From Bacteroidota bacterium (GTDB lineage: Bacteria > Bacteroidota > Bacteroidia > Flavobacteriales_D > Crocinitomicaceae), in contig SBGX01000034.1 in the NCBI GenBank assembly GCA_006226425.1, positions 30,550 to 94,549 of the forward strand: DNA of 64,000 bases. The letters run 5' to 3'. The first letter of the stretch is position 1. The number at the start of each line of letters is the position of its first letter. Of this stretch, positions 1-7,735 are shown in pieces. The position numbers and the translations under genes were made by a program. The notes under the pieces were generated by a model, which was not told where the DNA came from, did not search any database, and saw only the letters and a list, made by a program, of their open reading frames with translations.

Positions 1-399
1 GGCTTCTGTCTTCAATTTCTGAATGACTTTGTTGTAAGTCGTATAAGCCAACCAGGCACTGTGCTCACGACGTTTGTGTTCGTCCATTTTGCCCAGTTTC
101 TTGTTCAATTTTTCGATTTTGTCCGCTTTGGTCGGCAGATCTTCGTGTCCTGGAAGTTGGATCGCCTGTGCGAATTCCACGAAATTCTCTGCATTGGCGA
201 GGAAAGTCTTCAGGGCTGCCTGTCCCATTTTTTCAGCGATGGTCGAACTAAAAAGGTCCGCCCCTCCATAGACGGTGTGTACTGGTTGACGATCCGAACG
301 GTCGCCCGGATAAACGCGTTGAAAAGCTTTGTTCGATCTTCCCAACTTGGTCATGACCGCTTTCAGCTCCTTGGATGGTATTGTTTGTTTCATTGTCAT
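1..399 (-). CDS. DUF6986-family aldolase-like protein, N-terminal part (cut by window edge)
   Basis: The reading frame starts at ATG 399 (or the in-frame ATG at 393) and runs off the left edge, so only about 133 N-terminal residues are visible. It contains RVYPGDRSDRQPVHTVYGG, which matches my memory of the start of DUF6986 proteins, a HpcH/HpaI-aldolase or malate-synthase-like group found in urate gene clusters of Actinobacteria and Bacteroidota, sometimes misnamed phosphoenolpyruvate kinase. It is the last visible gene of the minus-strand allB-alc-uraD-uraH series, 19 bp after uraH. I infer a role in using the glyoxylate-type end product of allantoate breakdown; the catalytic part lies outside the window, so the reaction is unproven. 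Confidence 0.7.
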   Translation of the reverse strand, partial: MTMKQTIPSKELKAVMTKLGRSNKAFQRVYPGDRSDRQPVHTVYGGADLFSSTIAEKMGQAALKTFLANAENFVEFAQAIQLPGHEDLPTKADKIEKLNKKLGKMDEHKRREHSAWLAYTTYNKVIQKLKTEA

Positions 400-418
400 T
401 TTTTTCTGTGATAAATAA

Positions 419-757
419 TTAGCTGCCCCGGTAAGTGCTGTATCCAAAGGGATTCAACAAGAGGGGAATATGATAATGCGGGTCGTTTCCTACTTCAAAA
501 TCGATGCTGACACTTGGGTACAGTCCTTTGGTTCCAATGGATTGGTAGTAGCCTCCGGTATCGAAGACGAGGCGATAAACACCGGGAGTCAGGCGAACAA
601 AGTCTTCCAATAAACCGGGTAAACGTCCGTCATCATTGGTTTTTCCGGAACCGATGGTTTCCCATTCATTCCCTGATTTTTGTTGCAATTCGATGGAAAC
701 TCCACGTGCAGGTTTCCCGAGTGAAGTGTCCAGAATGTGGGTGGTAATTTGACTCAT
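419..757 (-). CDS. uraH: 5-hydroxyisourate hydrolase (transthyretin-like)
   Basis: This 112-residue protein hydrolyses 5-hydroxyisourate, the unstable product of urate oxidation, to OHCU in the cytoplasm. The N-terminal ITTHILDTSLGKPARGV strand and the C-terminal YRGS tetrapeptide (109-112) are the hallmarks of HIU hydrolases as opposed to transthyretins. His8, Arg/His residues of the middle strands (YHIPLLL) and the terminal YRGS build the active site in the family. Length is normal for a cytosolic form with no signal peptide. Its start codon overlaps the stop of uraD by 4 bp, indicating translational coupling. Confidence 0.95.
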   Translation of the reverse strand: MSQITTHILDTSLGKPARGVSIELQQKSGNEWETIGSGKTNDDGRLPGLLEDFVRLTPGVYRLVFDTGGYYQSIGTKGLYPSVSIDFEVGNDPHYHIPLLLNPFGYSTYRGS

Positions 758-1257
758 GCGATTAGTTTTTTCAGTCTGATGTGGGTGATTTTATGTTGTT
801 CTCCGCGGGCGATCTTGAATTCTGTTTCCGCTTCATTGTTCATGCGAGAGTTCAGGATGTCCAGCATTTCGTCGGCTGATTTACCAGTGGCACAGACGAT
901 GAAGATGTACCCGTAGCGTTTTTCATACTCCTGATTGCCAGTAGCGAGAGCCTCGATGGTACTTTGGGAAGCGGCATCCACACCGGATTGCTCGTTCCCG
1001 GCCCAGCTTTTAGTGGCGGCATATTTTTTAGCCAGACTTTTAACATCCCCGATTTTCGGATGCCCGGCAAAGGCTTCCAGGGTATCTTCGGGGCCACATT
1101 GTTCCCAGCTTTGGTCTGCCGCCCACAGGAGGGCCTGTAGGGAAGAGTAGGGGCGTTGCTTGCTGACCTGACTCGCCCATTTTTCAGAAGCACAGCATTG
1201 ATAAAGACTGTCAAAAGCTTCTTTTTCAGAGAGTTGATTGAATTCTTCTAAGGTCAT
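754..1257 (-). CDS. uraD: OHCU decarboxylase
   Basis: The 167-residue product decarboxylates 2-oxo-4-hydroxy-4-carboxy-5-ureidoimidazoline to S-allantoin, the step after UraH. The family signature AGHPKIG holds the catalytic His66; the GNEQSGVD stretch (87-94) supplies the Glu/Gln that bind substrate, and the C-terminal ITHIRLKKLIA is typical. Length equals that of known stand-alone enzymes. It lies 3 bp after alc and overlaps uraH, so the three are surely one transcript. No oddities. Confidence 0.95.
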   Translation of the reverse strand: MTLEEFNQLSEKEAFDSLYQCCASEKWASQVSKQRPYSSLQALLWAADQSWEQCGPEDTLEAFAGHPKIGDVKSLAKKYAATKSWAGNEQSGVDAASQSTIEALATGNQEYEKRYGYIFIVCATGKSADEMLDILNSRMNNEAETEFKIARGEQHKITHIRLKKLIA

Positions 1258-1260
1258 GCT

Positions 1261-2289
1261 TTAGCTTTTAACGATATTTCCGAAGAGACGCAGGCGACTC
1301 ACTCCTCCATCTGGGAAAATATTAAGACGGATGTGGCTGATCTTGCCATGCGATTGAATCTCACTTTGATAGGGATGTTCGTGATCGGCTTGTAACTTCA
1401 CTTCTGGAAGGATGTTCTGCCAGGGAAGATTCGGACTTTCCCAGTCGGTACTAGCTTCGTCTTCGACAAAAATTCCCTCAATGGAGCAGCGATCCGGATA
1501 ATTTCCTTTGAAATGACAAGTGTCTACCAGAGCAGAGTTTACGATCCCTGGGTGTGCCAGTCGAACGATGACCCAATCCCGGTTGTTTGGAGTTCGGTTG
1601 CGTTTGGTTTCCCAGCCATCCCCCATATTCACACCGCGTCCGGGCATGATCAGGTTATCCATGTGGCTAAAGAACATGTCGTTGCACAAAATGGATTTTC
1701 CTCCATTCGTGGCTGCGATCAAATCAATTTCTTCATTCTCATTGACTTCATCCCAGTTGCGGATCACTTCTCCGTAGACTTTCAAACGGGCAACCCCTCC
1801 ATCCGGGTAAATATGCAGTCGGACGTGGCTGTAAATGGCTTCGTCATCGATCTCGAAAAAATGCTGACTTCCTGGATTCAGTGGAGACTTTGGAAGAATC
1901 TCTTCCCATGGACAATCGTCTGACTGAAGAACATCAATACTCGGATCACCACTCATGTAACAGGCTTCCAAAGAAGCATGCGGAGGGTGATTTCCCAAAA
2001 AGTGATTGGTATCGATATCGACTCCACGAATTTTTCCGGAAGCGCCCAGTTTCAGGATGCACCAGTCATGTCCGGAAACCCGTTTTCTACGGGATTCCCA
2101 ACCGTCCATCCACTTCCCGCGATCGGTGTATTTATCTGCGATAAAAATTCCACGTCCCGGTTTGACCAGGTTTTCCATTTCCGCAAAGAAATCATCGCTG
2201 CAAACAAGGGCTTTTCCCCCCAGTTTTTCGGAGGCAAGGTCGATCAATTGTGTGAAGCTTGGTGCTGTTTCCAGTTGCTGTTGTTCCAT
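1261..2289 (-). CDS. alc: Allantoicase
   Basis: This 342-residue enzyme splits allantoate into ureidoglycolate and urea. It shows the internal duplication expected of allantoicase: repeat one starts near residue 22 (SEKLGGKALVCSDDFF, GWESRRKR, GVDIDTNHFLGNHP) and repeat two near residue 195 (GGKSILCNDMFF, GWETKRNR, LVDTCHFKGNYP). Each repeat ends in a jelly-roll strand set with HxRLxIxPDGGVxRL. It lies 26 bp downstream of allB and 3 bp before uraD in the same direction. No urease or ureidoglycolate lyase is visible in the window, so the fate of its two products must be handled elsewhere or by the neighbouring DUF6986 protein. Confidence 0.95.
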   Translation of the reverse strand: MEQQQLETAPSFTQLIDLASEKLGGKALVCSDDFFAEMENLVKPGRGIFIADKYTDRGKWMDGWESRRKRVSGHDWCILKLGASGKIRGVDIDTNHFLGNHPPHASLEACYMSGDPSIDVLQSDDCPWEEILPKSPLNPGSQHFFEIDDEAIYSHVRLHIYPDGGVARLKVYGEVIRNWDEVNENEEIDLIAATNGGKSILCNDMFFSHMDNLIMPGRGVNMGDGWETKRNRTPNNRDWVIVRLAHPGIVNSALVDTCHFKGNYPDRCSIEGIFVEDEASTDWESPNLPWQNILPEVKLQADHEHPYQSEIQSHGKISHIRLNIFPDGGVSRLRLFGNIVKS

Positions 2290-2315
2290 TGAAATAATTT
2301 ATGAAAGAGTTGAAA

Positions 2316-3674
2316 TTACTTGTTTAGTAAGACATTTCCAAGTGGCTGGGAGACAAAATTTCCCTGATCAAAAACTTGATGACCACCCAGATAACATTCA
2401 TGAACGACTCCATACAAAGTTTCCCCAATGTAAGGGCTTACTGGGTGTCGGTAGTGAATGTCCATTGATTGAACTTTAAATTGTGCTTCGGGGTCCCAAA
2501 CGACCAAATCGGCCCGGGCTCCTTCGGAAATGTGTCCTTTTTGCTCCTGGATTCCCAGGAAACGGGCGACCTGTTCAGCCATCAGAAAAGCCAGTTTTTC
2601 GAGCGGAAGCTGATGTTTTTTTCCTGCGGTCCACACCACTGGAAGCGCAAACTGAATGGAGGAAATACCACCCCAGGCCTTGAGCAGGTTTCCACTTTCG
2701 ATTTCCTTAATGGAAGGCGGTGCAGGGGAGTGATCGGTCACGATAAAATCGATTGTTCCGTCCAGTACGGCTTCCCAAAGCAAGTCATTGTTGGCCTTTT
2801 CCCGGATTGGAGGAGCACATTTATAGAGTGTGTTTCCATCCGGAATGTCCTCGGCATTAAAATAGAGGTATTGCGGACAGGTCTCTACCGTCAAAGGAAG
2901 TCCTTCGGCTTTGGCCTGGCGAATTTCATCGAGTGTATTGGCAGAAGACAAGTGTACGATGTGCACAGGTGTTTGGTACTTGCGACAAAGTCGGATCATG
3001 AGTCGAACAGCATCATCTTCCCAGGATTTAGGCCGGGAATTCAAGTAGGCTTCGTAAGAGTTGGGGTTTTGTTTAAGGAGATCAAGTCCGGCATGTTCCT
3101 GGTCCAGCTCGCAGTGGGCGAGTAGGGGCTTTTGAAAACGACTTAGAATTTCCAGCCCTCGTTCCAGCTCTTCTTCATTGACATTCGGAAACTCATCGAT
3201 GCCTGAATGGGTCAAAAAAGCTTTGATTCCGAAAACACCGGCTTTTAGTAAATCTTCGAGTTGATCCAGGTTGTCCGGAACAATTCCACCCCAAAAACCG
3301 CAATCACAATACAACTTCCCTTCGGAAGCCCGTTGTTTGTCCAAAAAAGTGGCGGTATCAATAGTCACAGGACTCGAATTCAGGGGCATATCGATCAGCG
3401 TCGTGATCCCTCCGGAAATAGCTGCTTTGGTCATGCTTTCAAAACCTTCCCACTCCGTTCGTCCGGGTTCATTGATGTGCACATGGGAGTCAATGATACC
3501 GGGCATTACCACTAAATCGTTTAAGTCCTTCACCGTCAGTTGCTCTCCCTGATATTTTCCGGGGATAAGCTTTGAAATCAGGCCATCTTTGACTATCATT
3601 GTTCCGTCAAAGAAGCCGTTTTTTAGCAAGATTCGGGAACTGTACAGCCCGAATTCAGGTGACGACTGCTTCAT
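2316..3674 (-). CDS. allB: Allantoinase
   Basis: This 452-residue member of the cyclic amidohydrolase (dihydroorotase-like) family opens the allantoin ring to allantoate. The metal ligands are visible: His64 and His66 in DSHVHINEPG, the carbamylated Lys151 in GIKAFLTH, His187 in LLAHCE, His241 in VHIVHLSS and Asp314 in TDHSPAPP. Length and motifs favour allantoinase over dihydroorotase or hydantoinase, and the neighbours are all urate genes. It is the first gene of the minus-strand operon; its start codon sits 2 bp from a 16-bp palindrome that probably regulates it. Confidence 0.95.
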   Translation of the reverse strand: MKQSSPEFGLYSSRILLKNGFFDGTMIVKDGLISKLIPGKYQGEQLTVKDLNDLVVMPGIIDSHVHINEPGRTEWEGFESMTKAAISGGITTLIDMPLNSSPVTIDTATFLDKQRASEGKLYCDCGFWGGIVPDNLDQLEDLLKAGVFGIKAFLTHSGIDEFPNVNEEELERGLEILSRFQKPLLAHCELDQEHAGLDLLKQNPNSYEAYLNSRPKSWEDDAVRLMIRLCRKYQTPVHIVHLSSANTLDEIRQAKAEGLPLTVETCPQYLYFNAEDIPDGNTLYKCAPPIREKANNDLLWEAVLDGTIDFIVTDHSPAPPSIKEIESGNLLKAWGGISSIQFALPVVWTAGKKHQLPLEKLAFLMAEQVARFLGIQEQKGHISEGARADLVVWDPEAQFKVQSMDIHYRHPVSPYIGETLYGVVHECYLGGHQVFDQGNFVSQPLGNVLLNK

Positions 3675-3676
3675 GT

Positions 3677-3692
3677 TGCTAAACGTTTAGCA
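3677..3692. promoter_or_regulatory. Putative LacI-type operator in the urate divergent intergenic region
   Basis: A perfect 16-bp palindrome, TGCTAAACGTTTAGCA, lies in the 60-bp gap between allB and puuD. Its AAACGTTT core with central CG resembles operators of LacI/GalR-family repressors. It sits directly downstream of the allB -7 box, so it would span the allB transcription start, a repressor position. No LacI-family gene is present in the window. Confidence 0.6.
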
Positions 3693-3700
3693 CAAAGATA
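3693..3700 (-). promoter_or_regulatory. Putative -7 box of the allB operon
   Basis: Read on the minus strand this is TATCTTTG, a full match to the Bacteroidota -7 consensus TAnnTTTG, 18 bp upstream of the allB ATG. I see no clear TTG -33 element at the right distance, which would fit a promoter that depends on a regulator. Confidence 0.5.
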
Positions 3701-3734
3701 AGAAAGTTCGAGTAAGGACCTTAAATTTAATGTA

Positions 3735-5246
3735 TTGAAATTAGTAGCTACATTCATTTTCAGTTTATTTAACGGTTTAGTATGGGCGGAAACCGGAAAA
3801 GAAGGATTTCAGACCAATTTTGACGTGACCAACTGGATTTTCATCCTCATCATGTTGTTTGTGATTTACCTGACTTCCGGAATTTTGAGACAGGTACTTC
3901 AAACCTTGAAACAACGCCTGAAAGGGAAGAGTGGTCAGGAGGAAGTGCTGCTTCTAACAGAGATCGAAGACATCGGTGAGCAGCGACGGGTATTCATTTA
4001 TCTGGGATTGATGTTTTTGGCACTGTACGGCATTTATTATTTCGTGGAAGGAACCACCTGGGAAGCACATGTCGTTGAGTGGCTAAATCTGATTGTTCGC
4101 TGGACGCATGTCGTCTTCGGAATTGCCTGGATCGGGGCCTCATTCTATTTTAATTTCCTGGAGAATGCCCTGAATCGAAAGGAAGGGCTCCGGGATGAAC
4201 TGGCCGGAAATTTATGGGCAATACATGGAGGTGGATTTTACTACCTGGAAAAATACAAAGTAGCTCCCAAAGAGATTCCGAAGGAACTACACTGGTTCAA
4301 ATATGAGGCTTATTTTACCTGGTTATCAGGGTTTACCTTACTGGTGATAGTCTATTATCTGGACGCCAACGTCTACCTGATCGATAAAAGTGTCTTAGAC
4401 ATCTCTCCGCAGTCAGCGGTGGGAATCGGACTGGTTTCCCTGGCTTTGGGCTGGTTGGGCTATGATATGCTCTGTAAGTCGGCACTGGCCAAAAGACAAA
4501 CCTTGTTTTGGTTTATTCTCTTCGCATTTATAGCCGGTTTTGCCTGGTTCTTTTTACAGGTGTTCAGTCCCCGGGCGGCCTACATTCATGTAGGAGCACT
4601 GATCGGGACGATGATGGCTGGGAACGTATTTCGCGTGATTATTCCTTCGCAAAAGGCGATGGTGAATGCCGCGAAACGAGGTGGTTCACCGAATCCTTTG
4701 CTGGGAAAACGTGCTTTGCAGCGATCACGTCACAATAACTACCTGACGTTACCGGTCATTTTCATCATGATCTCAAATCACTTCCCAACGACCTATGGAA
4801 ATGAGTGGAACTGGTTCATTTTGATCGGACTGTCCTTGACGAGTGTCCTGGTCAAACATTACCTCAATGTGATTGAGGAAGGGCGCAAAGCAGTTTGGAT
4901 CATGCCGATAGCTGTGGTTTGTATGTTTGGCTTAACCTTCATTTCGGCCCCGCGTCCAAAAGAAGTTTGTAAAGATGGCGAGGCCACCAAATTTGAAGAA
5001 GTCCGACTCATTGTAGATCAACGATGTGTGCAATGTCACTCGGAGAACCCAACGGATGACACCCAGAAGGTACCGCCAAATGGCGTAGTTTTTGACAAGG
5101 ATGAGGACATCGTCGCTTATGCCGATCGGATTTTGAACCGGGCCGTAGTGACGAAAACCATGCCACAGGCCAATAAAACGGAAATGACGCAAGAAGAACG
5201 GGATGCCCTCCAATGTTGGATCGATCACGGAGCCAAACTGAAATAG
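3735..5246 (+). CDS. puuD: Membrane urate oxidase PuuD with C-terminal cytochrome c domain
   Basis: This 503-residue protein oxidises urate to 5-hydroxyisourate in the membrane. It has a signal-like N-terminus (MKLVATFIFSLFNGLVWAE), about eight or nine membrane segments including the WTHVVFGIAWIGASFYFN region typical of PuuD/DUF989, and a C-terminal class I cytochrome c with CVQCH at 431-435. In the characterised Agrobacterium enzyme electrons go from urate to cytochrome c rather than to oxygen. The only start giving a signal peptide is TTG at 3735; no upstream in-frame ATG exists. It is transcribed away from the allB operon and its stop lies 2 bp from the moaA stop. Confidence 0.92.
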   Translation: MKLVATFIFSLFNGLVWAETGKEGFQTNFDVTNWIFILIMLFVIYLTSGILRQVLQTLKQRLKGKSGQEEVLLLTEIEDIGEQRRVFIYLGLMFLALYGIYYFVEGTTWEAHVVEWLNLIVRWTHVVFGIAWIGASFYFNFLENALNRKEGLRDELAGNLWAIHGGGFYYLEKYKVAPKEIPKELHWFKYEAYFTWLSGFTLLVIVYYLDANVYLIDKSVLDISPQSAVGIGLVSLALGWLGYDMLCKSALAKRQTLFWFILFAFIAGFAWFFLQVFSPRAAYIHVGALIGTMMAGNVFRVIIPSQKAMVNAAKRGGSPNPLLGKRALQRSRHNNYLTLPVIFIMISNHFPTTYGNEWNWFILIGLSLTSVLVKHYLNVIEEGRKAVWIMPIAVVCMFGLTFISAPRPKEVCKDGEATKFEEVRLIVDQRCVQCHSENPTDDTQKVPPNGVVFDKDEDIVAYADRILNRAVVTKTMPQANKTEMTQEERDALQCWIDHGAKLK

Positions 5247-5248
5247 GC

Positions 5249-6238
5249 TTAACCTCCTATTTTGATCATACTTCGATTCTCGGTATCGTTTCCTTTTAGT
5301 TCGGTGGAATCAAAACGTCCGCCACGTTCTCTCGACTTTAGCGCAAGATTTTCTCGGATCAGGATTTCCGGATCCTTTCCCTGGCGCAGGGCACTTAACA
5401 AGTCGCTTTCTCCCTGAGAAAAAAGACAATTTTTCATTTTTCCATCGGCAGTCAAGCGTAAACGGTTGCAAGAATCGCAAAAGGGAGCCGTAATGGTACT
5501 GATAAAGGCAAATTTCCCTTTGAATCCCTTGACTTGATAGTGTTTCGCTGTTGAGTGTTTGGGGTCCTTCAAACGGGTGATCTGTGGAAACTCCCGATTC
5601 AAATTATCCAACATTTCCTGATAAGAAAGCACTTGTTCGGGGTTCCAGCCATTTTGTTCGAAGGGCATGAATTCAATGAAGCGAACGTCCAGGTCATGGT
5701 GACGTGTATATTCCACGAATTCGCTCAGACTATTTTCATTCACTCCACGCATGACGACCACATTGATTTTCACCCGGAAATCTTCGTTCAGTAGTAATTG
5801 GAGATTTTCGGAAACCTTTTGAAAATCGTTGCGAAGTGTCATTTGACGGAACTGTTCTGAATCAAGGCTGTCGAGACTGATGTTAATGTGTTTCAATCCT
5901 ACCTGTTTCAACTGTTCCACATGACGGTCGATGAGAATAGCATTGGTGCTTAAACTCAATTCGACAGGAAGTAAACTAAGTACTTTTAGAATTTCAGGAA
6001 AATCTTTTCGAACGAGTGGTTCACCGCCCGTAAGCCGAATTTTTTTCACTCCCAGATCAACGAACAAACGAGCCAAATGAGCAATTTCATCCACCTGCAT
6101 CAAATGAGCTTTTGGGGTCACGGAAACCTCCTCATGAGGCATGCAGTAACGACACCTGAGGTTACAGGCATCTGTTAATGAAAGACGGAGATAATCATGT
6201 GTCCGTCCAAAAGAATCCGTCAGTGAGGCTTTGTTCAT
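5249..6238 (-). CDS. moaA: GTP 3',8-cyclase MoaA
   Basis: This 329-residue radical SAM enzyme carries out the first step of molybdenum cofactor synthesis, converting GTP to 3',8-cyclo-7,8-dihydro-GTP. The SAM cluster motif is CNLRCRYC (Cys25, Cys29, Cys32), followed by LTGGEPLVR; the second cluster uses Cys254, Cys257 and Cys271 in FCDSCNRLRLTADGKMKNC. The C-terminal Gly-Gly needed for activity is present (KIGG). It is divergent from the moeA-moaCB operon, with 74 bp between start codons. Confidence 0.95.
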   Translation of the reverse strand: MNKASLTDSFGRTHDYLRLSLTDACNLRCRYCMPHEEVSVTPKAHLMQVDEIAHLARLFVDLGVKKIRLTGGEPLVRKDFPEILKVLSLLPVELSLSTNAILIDRHVEQLKQVGLKHINISLDSLDSEQFRQMTLRNDFQKVSENLQLLLNEDFRVKINVVVMRGVNENSLSEFVEYTRHHDLDVRFIEFMPFEQNGWNPEQVLSYQEMLDNLNREFPQITRLKDPKHSTAKHYQVKGFKGKFAFISTITAPFCDSCNRLRLTADGKMKNCLFSQGESDLLSALRQGKDPEILIRENLALKSRERGGRFDSTELKGNDTENRSMIKIGG

Positions 6239-6312
6239 GGGAAGAGGGCAAAACTACTGAATTTATGTTAATTTTAATTCCCTTTTCAGGAAGTTCAATC
6301 AAAGAATCATTT

Positions 6313-7494
6313 ATGAAATCAGTGTCGGAAGCCCTTCAATTAGTCAGGAAACACATTGTCATGGGAACGGGCGTGAATGAGCTTTCCTTGAATGAAGCTA
6401 AGGGAGGTGTGCTTGCAGAGGATATCTATGCTCCCATGGATTTACCAGCCTTTGATCAATCGAATGTGGACGGTTACGCTTTGGGAGAACCAGGGGAGAC
6501 AAAAAGTTGGCAGTTGAAGGGAGAAGTGAAGGCAGGAGACGCCCCCCATTTTGAATTGGAACAGGGAATGGCCTGTCGGATTTTTACCGGAGCTGTCGTA
6601 CCGAAAGGAAGCATGGCTGTGGTGATGCAGGAAGAGGTGAAACGAGAAGGAAGCAGGATCATGTTGGAGCGATTTCCTGAAGCGGGGGAGCACATTCGCC
6701 CAAGGGGAACACAGATTCAGCAGGGTCAGTTGGCGCTTCCAAGGGGAAAACAGTTGAATCCGGCCGCCATTGGTTTTTTGTCCATGTTCGGGATCGAAAA
6801 AGTGAAGCTCCGAGTTCCTCCTAAGGTGAGCATACTGATTAACGGAGATGAATTGAGACGGGCCGGGGAAACTTTGAAACCTGGAGAGGTGTACGAATCG
6901 AATGGAAATATGCTAGTTGCGGCACTCAGGCAGGAGGGAGTAGAACAGATCGAACTAAAGACTGTTTCGGACGATTTGGAGCGCTTGACAGAAAGTTGTC
7001 GGGAGGCGCTGGCTGCCAGTGATTTCTTAATTGTCTCAGGAGGGATTTCCGTTGGAACCTATGATTTGGTGGCCGAAGCGCTTCAGAAAGCAGGAGTGGA
7101 ACAAATTTTTCATACGGTGGCGCAGAGACCAGGAAAACCATTGTATTTCGGACGGAGTAACAACTGCTCCGTATTTGCATTACCGGGGAACCCAAGTTCA
7201 AGCCTCGTGTGCTATTATCTGTATGTTTTGCCAGGCATTCGCTTCTTTCGGGGAGAAGGTTTTCGCGAATTACCTGTATTTCGAGGAAAATTGAGTCATG
7301 AACTTATCAAAAAGGGAAAATTCAGGCATTTTTTGCGCGGATATTATGAAAATGGCTTGCTGAGGACCAAAGAAGAACAGGCCTCCTTTCAATTAAAGCC
7401 TTTTGCAAGCGGGAATTGTTTGTTAATTTTACCGGAGGGAGACCAAAGACTAAATCAGGGAGATGAAGTCGCTTTCTATTGGCTTCCCGAATAA
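6313..7494 (+). CDS. moeA: Molybdopterin molybdenumtransferase MoeA
   Basis: The 393-residue protein inserts molybdate into adenylated molybdopterin. The N-terminal half shows the MoeA linker and beta barrel (PAFDQSNVDGYAL), and the MPT-binding domain has ILINGDEL, a long SDFLIVSGGISVGTYDLV loop and the C-terminal beta-barrel domain IV. I chose ATG 6313 because MKSVSEALQLVRKHI is the usual family start; the open frame extends upstream to 6178 but would overlap moaA and adds no family-like sequence. It heads an operon in which the next four genes are spaced by 4 bp or overlap. Confidence 0.93.
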   Translation: MKSVSEALQLVRKHIVMGTGVNELSLNEAKGGVLAEDIYAPMDLPAFDQSNVDGYALGEPGETKSWQLKGEVKAGDAPHFELEQGMACRIFTGAVVPKGSMAVVMQEEVKREGSRIMLERFPEAGEHIRPRGTQIQQGQLALPRGKQLNPAAIGFLSMFGIEKVKLRVPPKVSILINGDELRRAGETLKPGEVYESNGNMLVAALRQEGVEQIELKTVSDDLERLTESCREALAASDFLIVSGGISVGTYDLVAEALQKAGVEQIFHTVAQRPGKPLYFGRSNNCSVFALPGNPSSSLVCYYLYVLPGIRFFRGEGFRELPVFRGKLSHELIKKGKFRHFLRGYYENGLLRTKEEQASFQLKPFASGNCLLILPEGDQRLNQGDEVAFYWLPE

Positions 7495-7498
7495 TAAC

Positions 7499-7735
7499 AT
7501 GGATCGGATCAAAGTACTTTTTTTTGGAGAACTGGCAGAACTGACGGCGACTTCGCAGCTAGAAGTGTCAGGTCCATTGCTCTTGAGTGAATTGCGCGAG
7601 GAATTGGAAAGAAATTATCCAACTTTGAAGGACCGGGTATTTCAAGTGGCAGTGAATAAACGCCTTGCCACAGGAAAAGAACAGTTGAACAATGGAGATG
7701 AGGTGGCCTTTTTACCACCCTTTGCAGGAGGTTAA
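7499..7735 (+). CDS. moaD: Molybdopterin synthase sulfur carrier subunit MoaD
   Basis: This 78-residue beta-grasp protein carries the thiocarboxylate sulfur used to build the dithiolene of molybdopterin. It starts at ATG 7499 (MDRIKVLFFGELAEL), and ends in AFLPPFAGG with the required C-terminal Gly-Gly. The stop overlaps the start of moeB by 1 bp (TAATG), so the pair is translationally coupled, as expected for a carrier and its activating enzyme. Confidence 0.93.
   Translation: MDRIKVLFFGELAELTATSQLEVSGPLLLSELREELERNYPTLKDRVFQVAVNKRLATGKEQLNNGDEVAFLPPFAGG

Noticed and set aside
6239..6312. Possible Moco riboswitch between moaA and moeA
   Set aside because: The 74-bp gap is too short for the Moco RNA motif and I see no matching stems.
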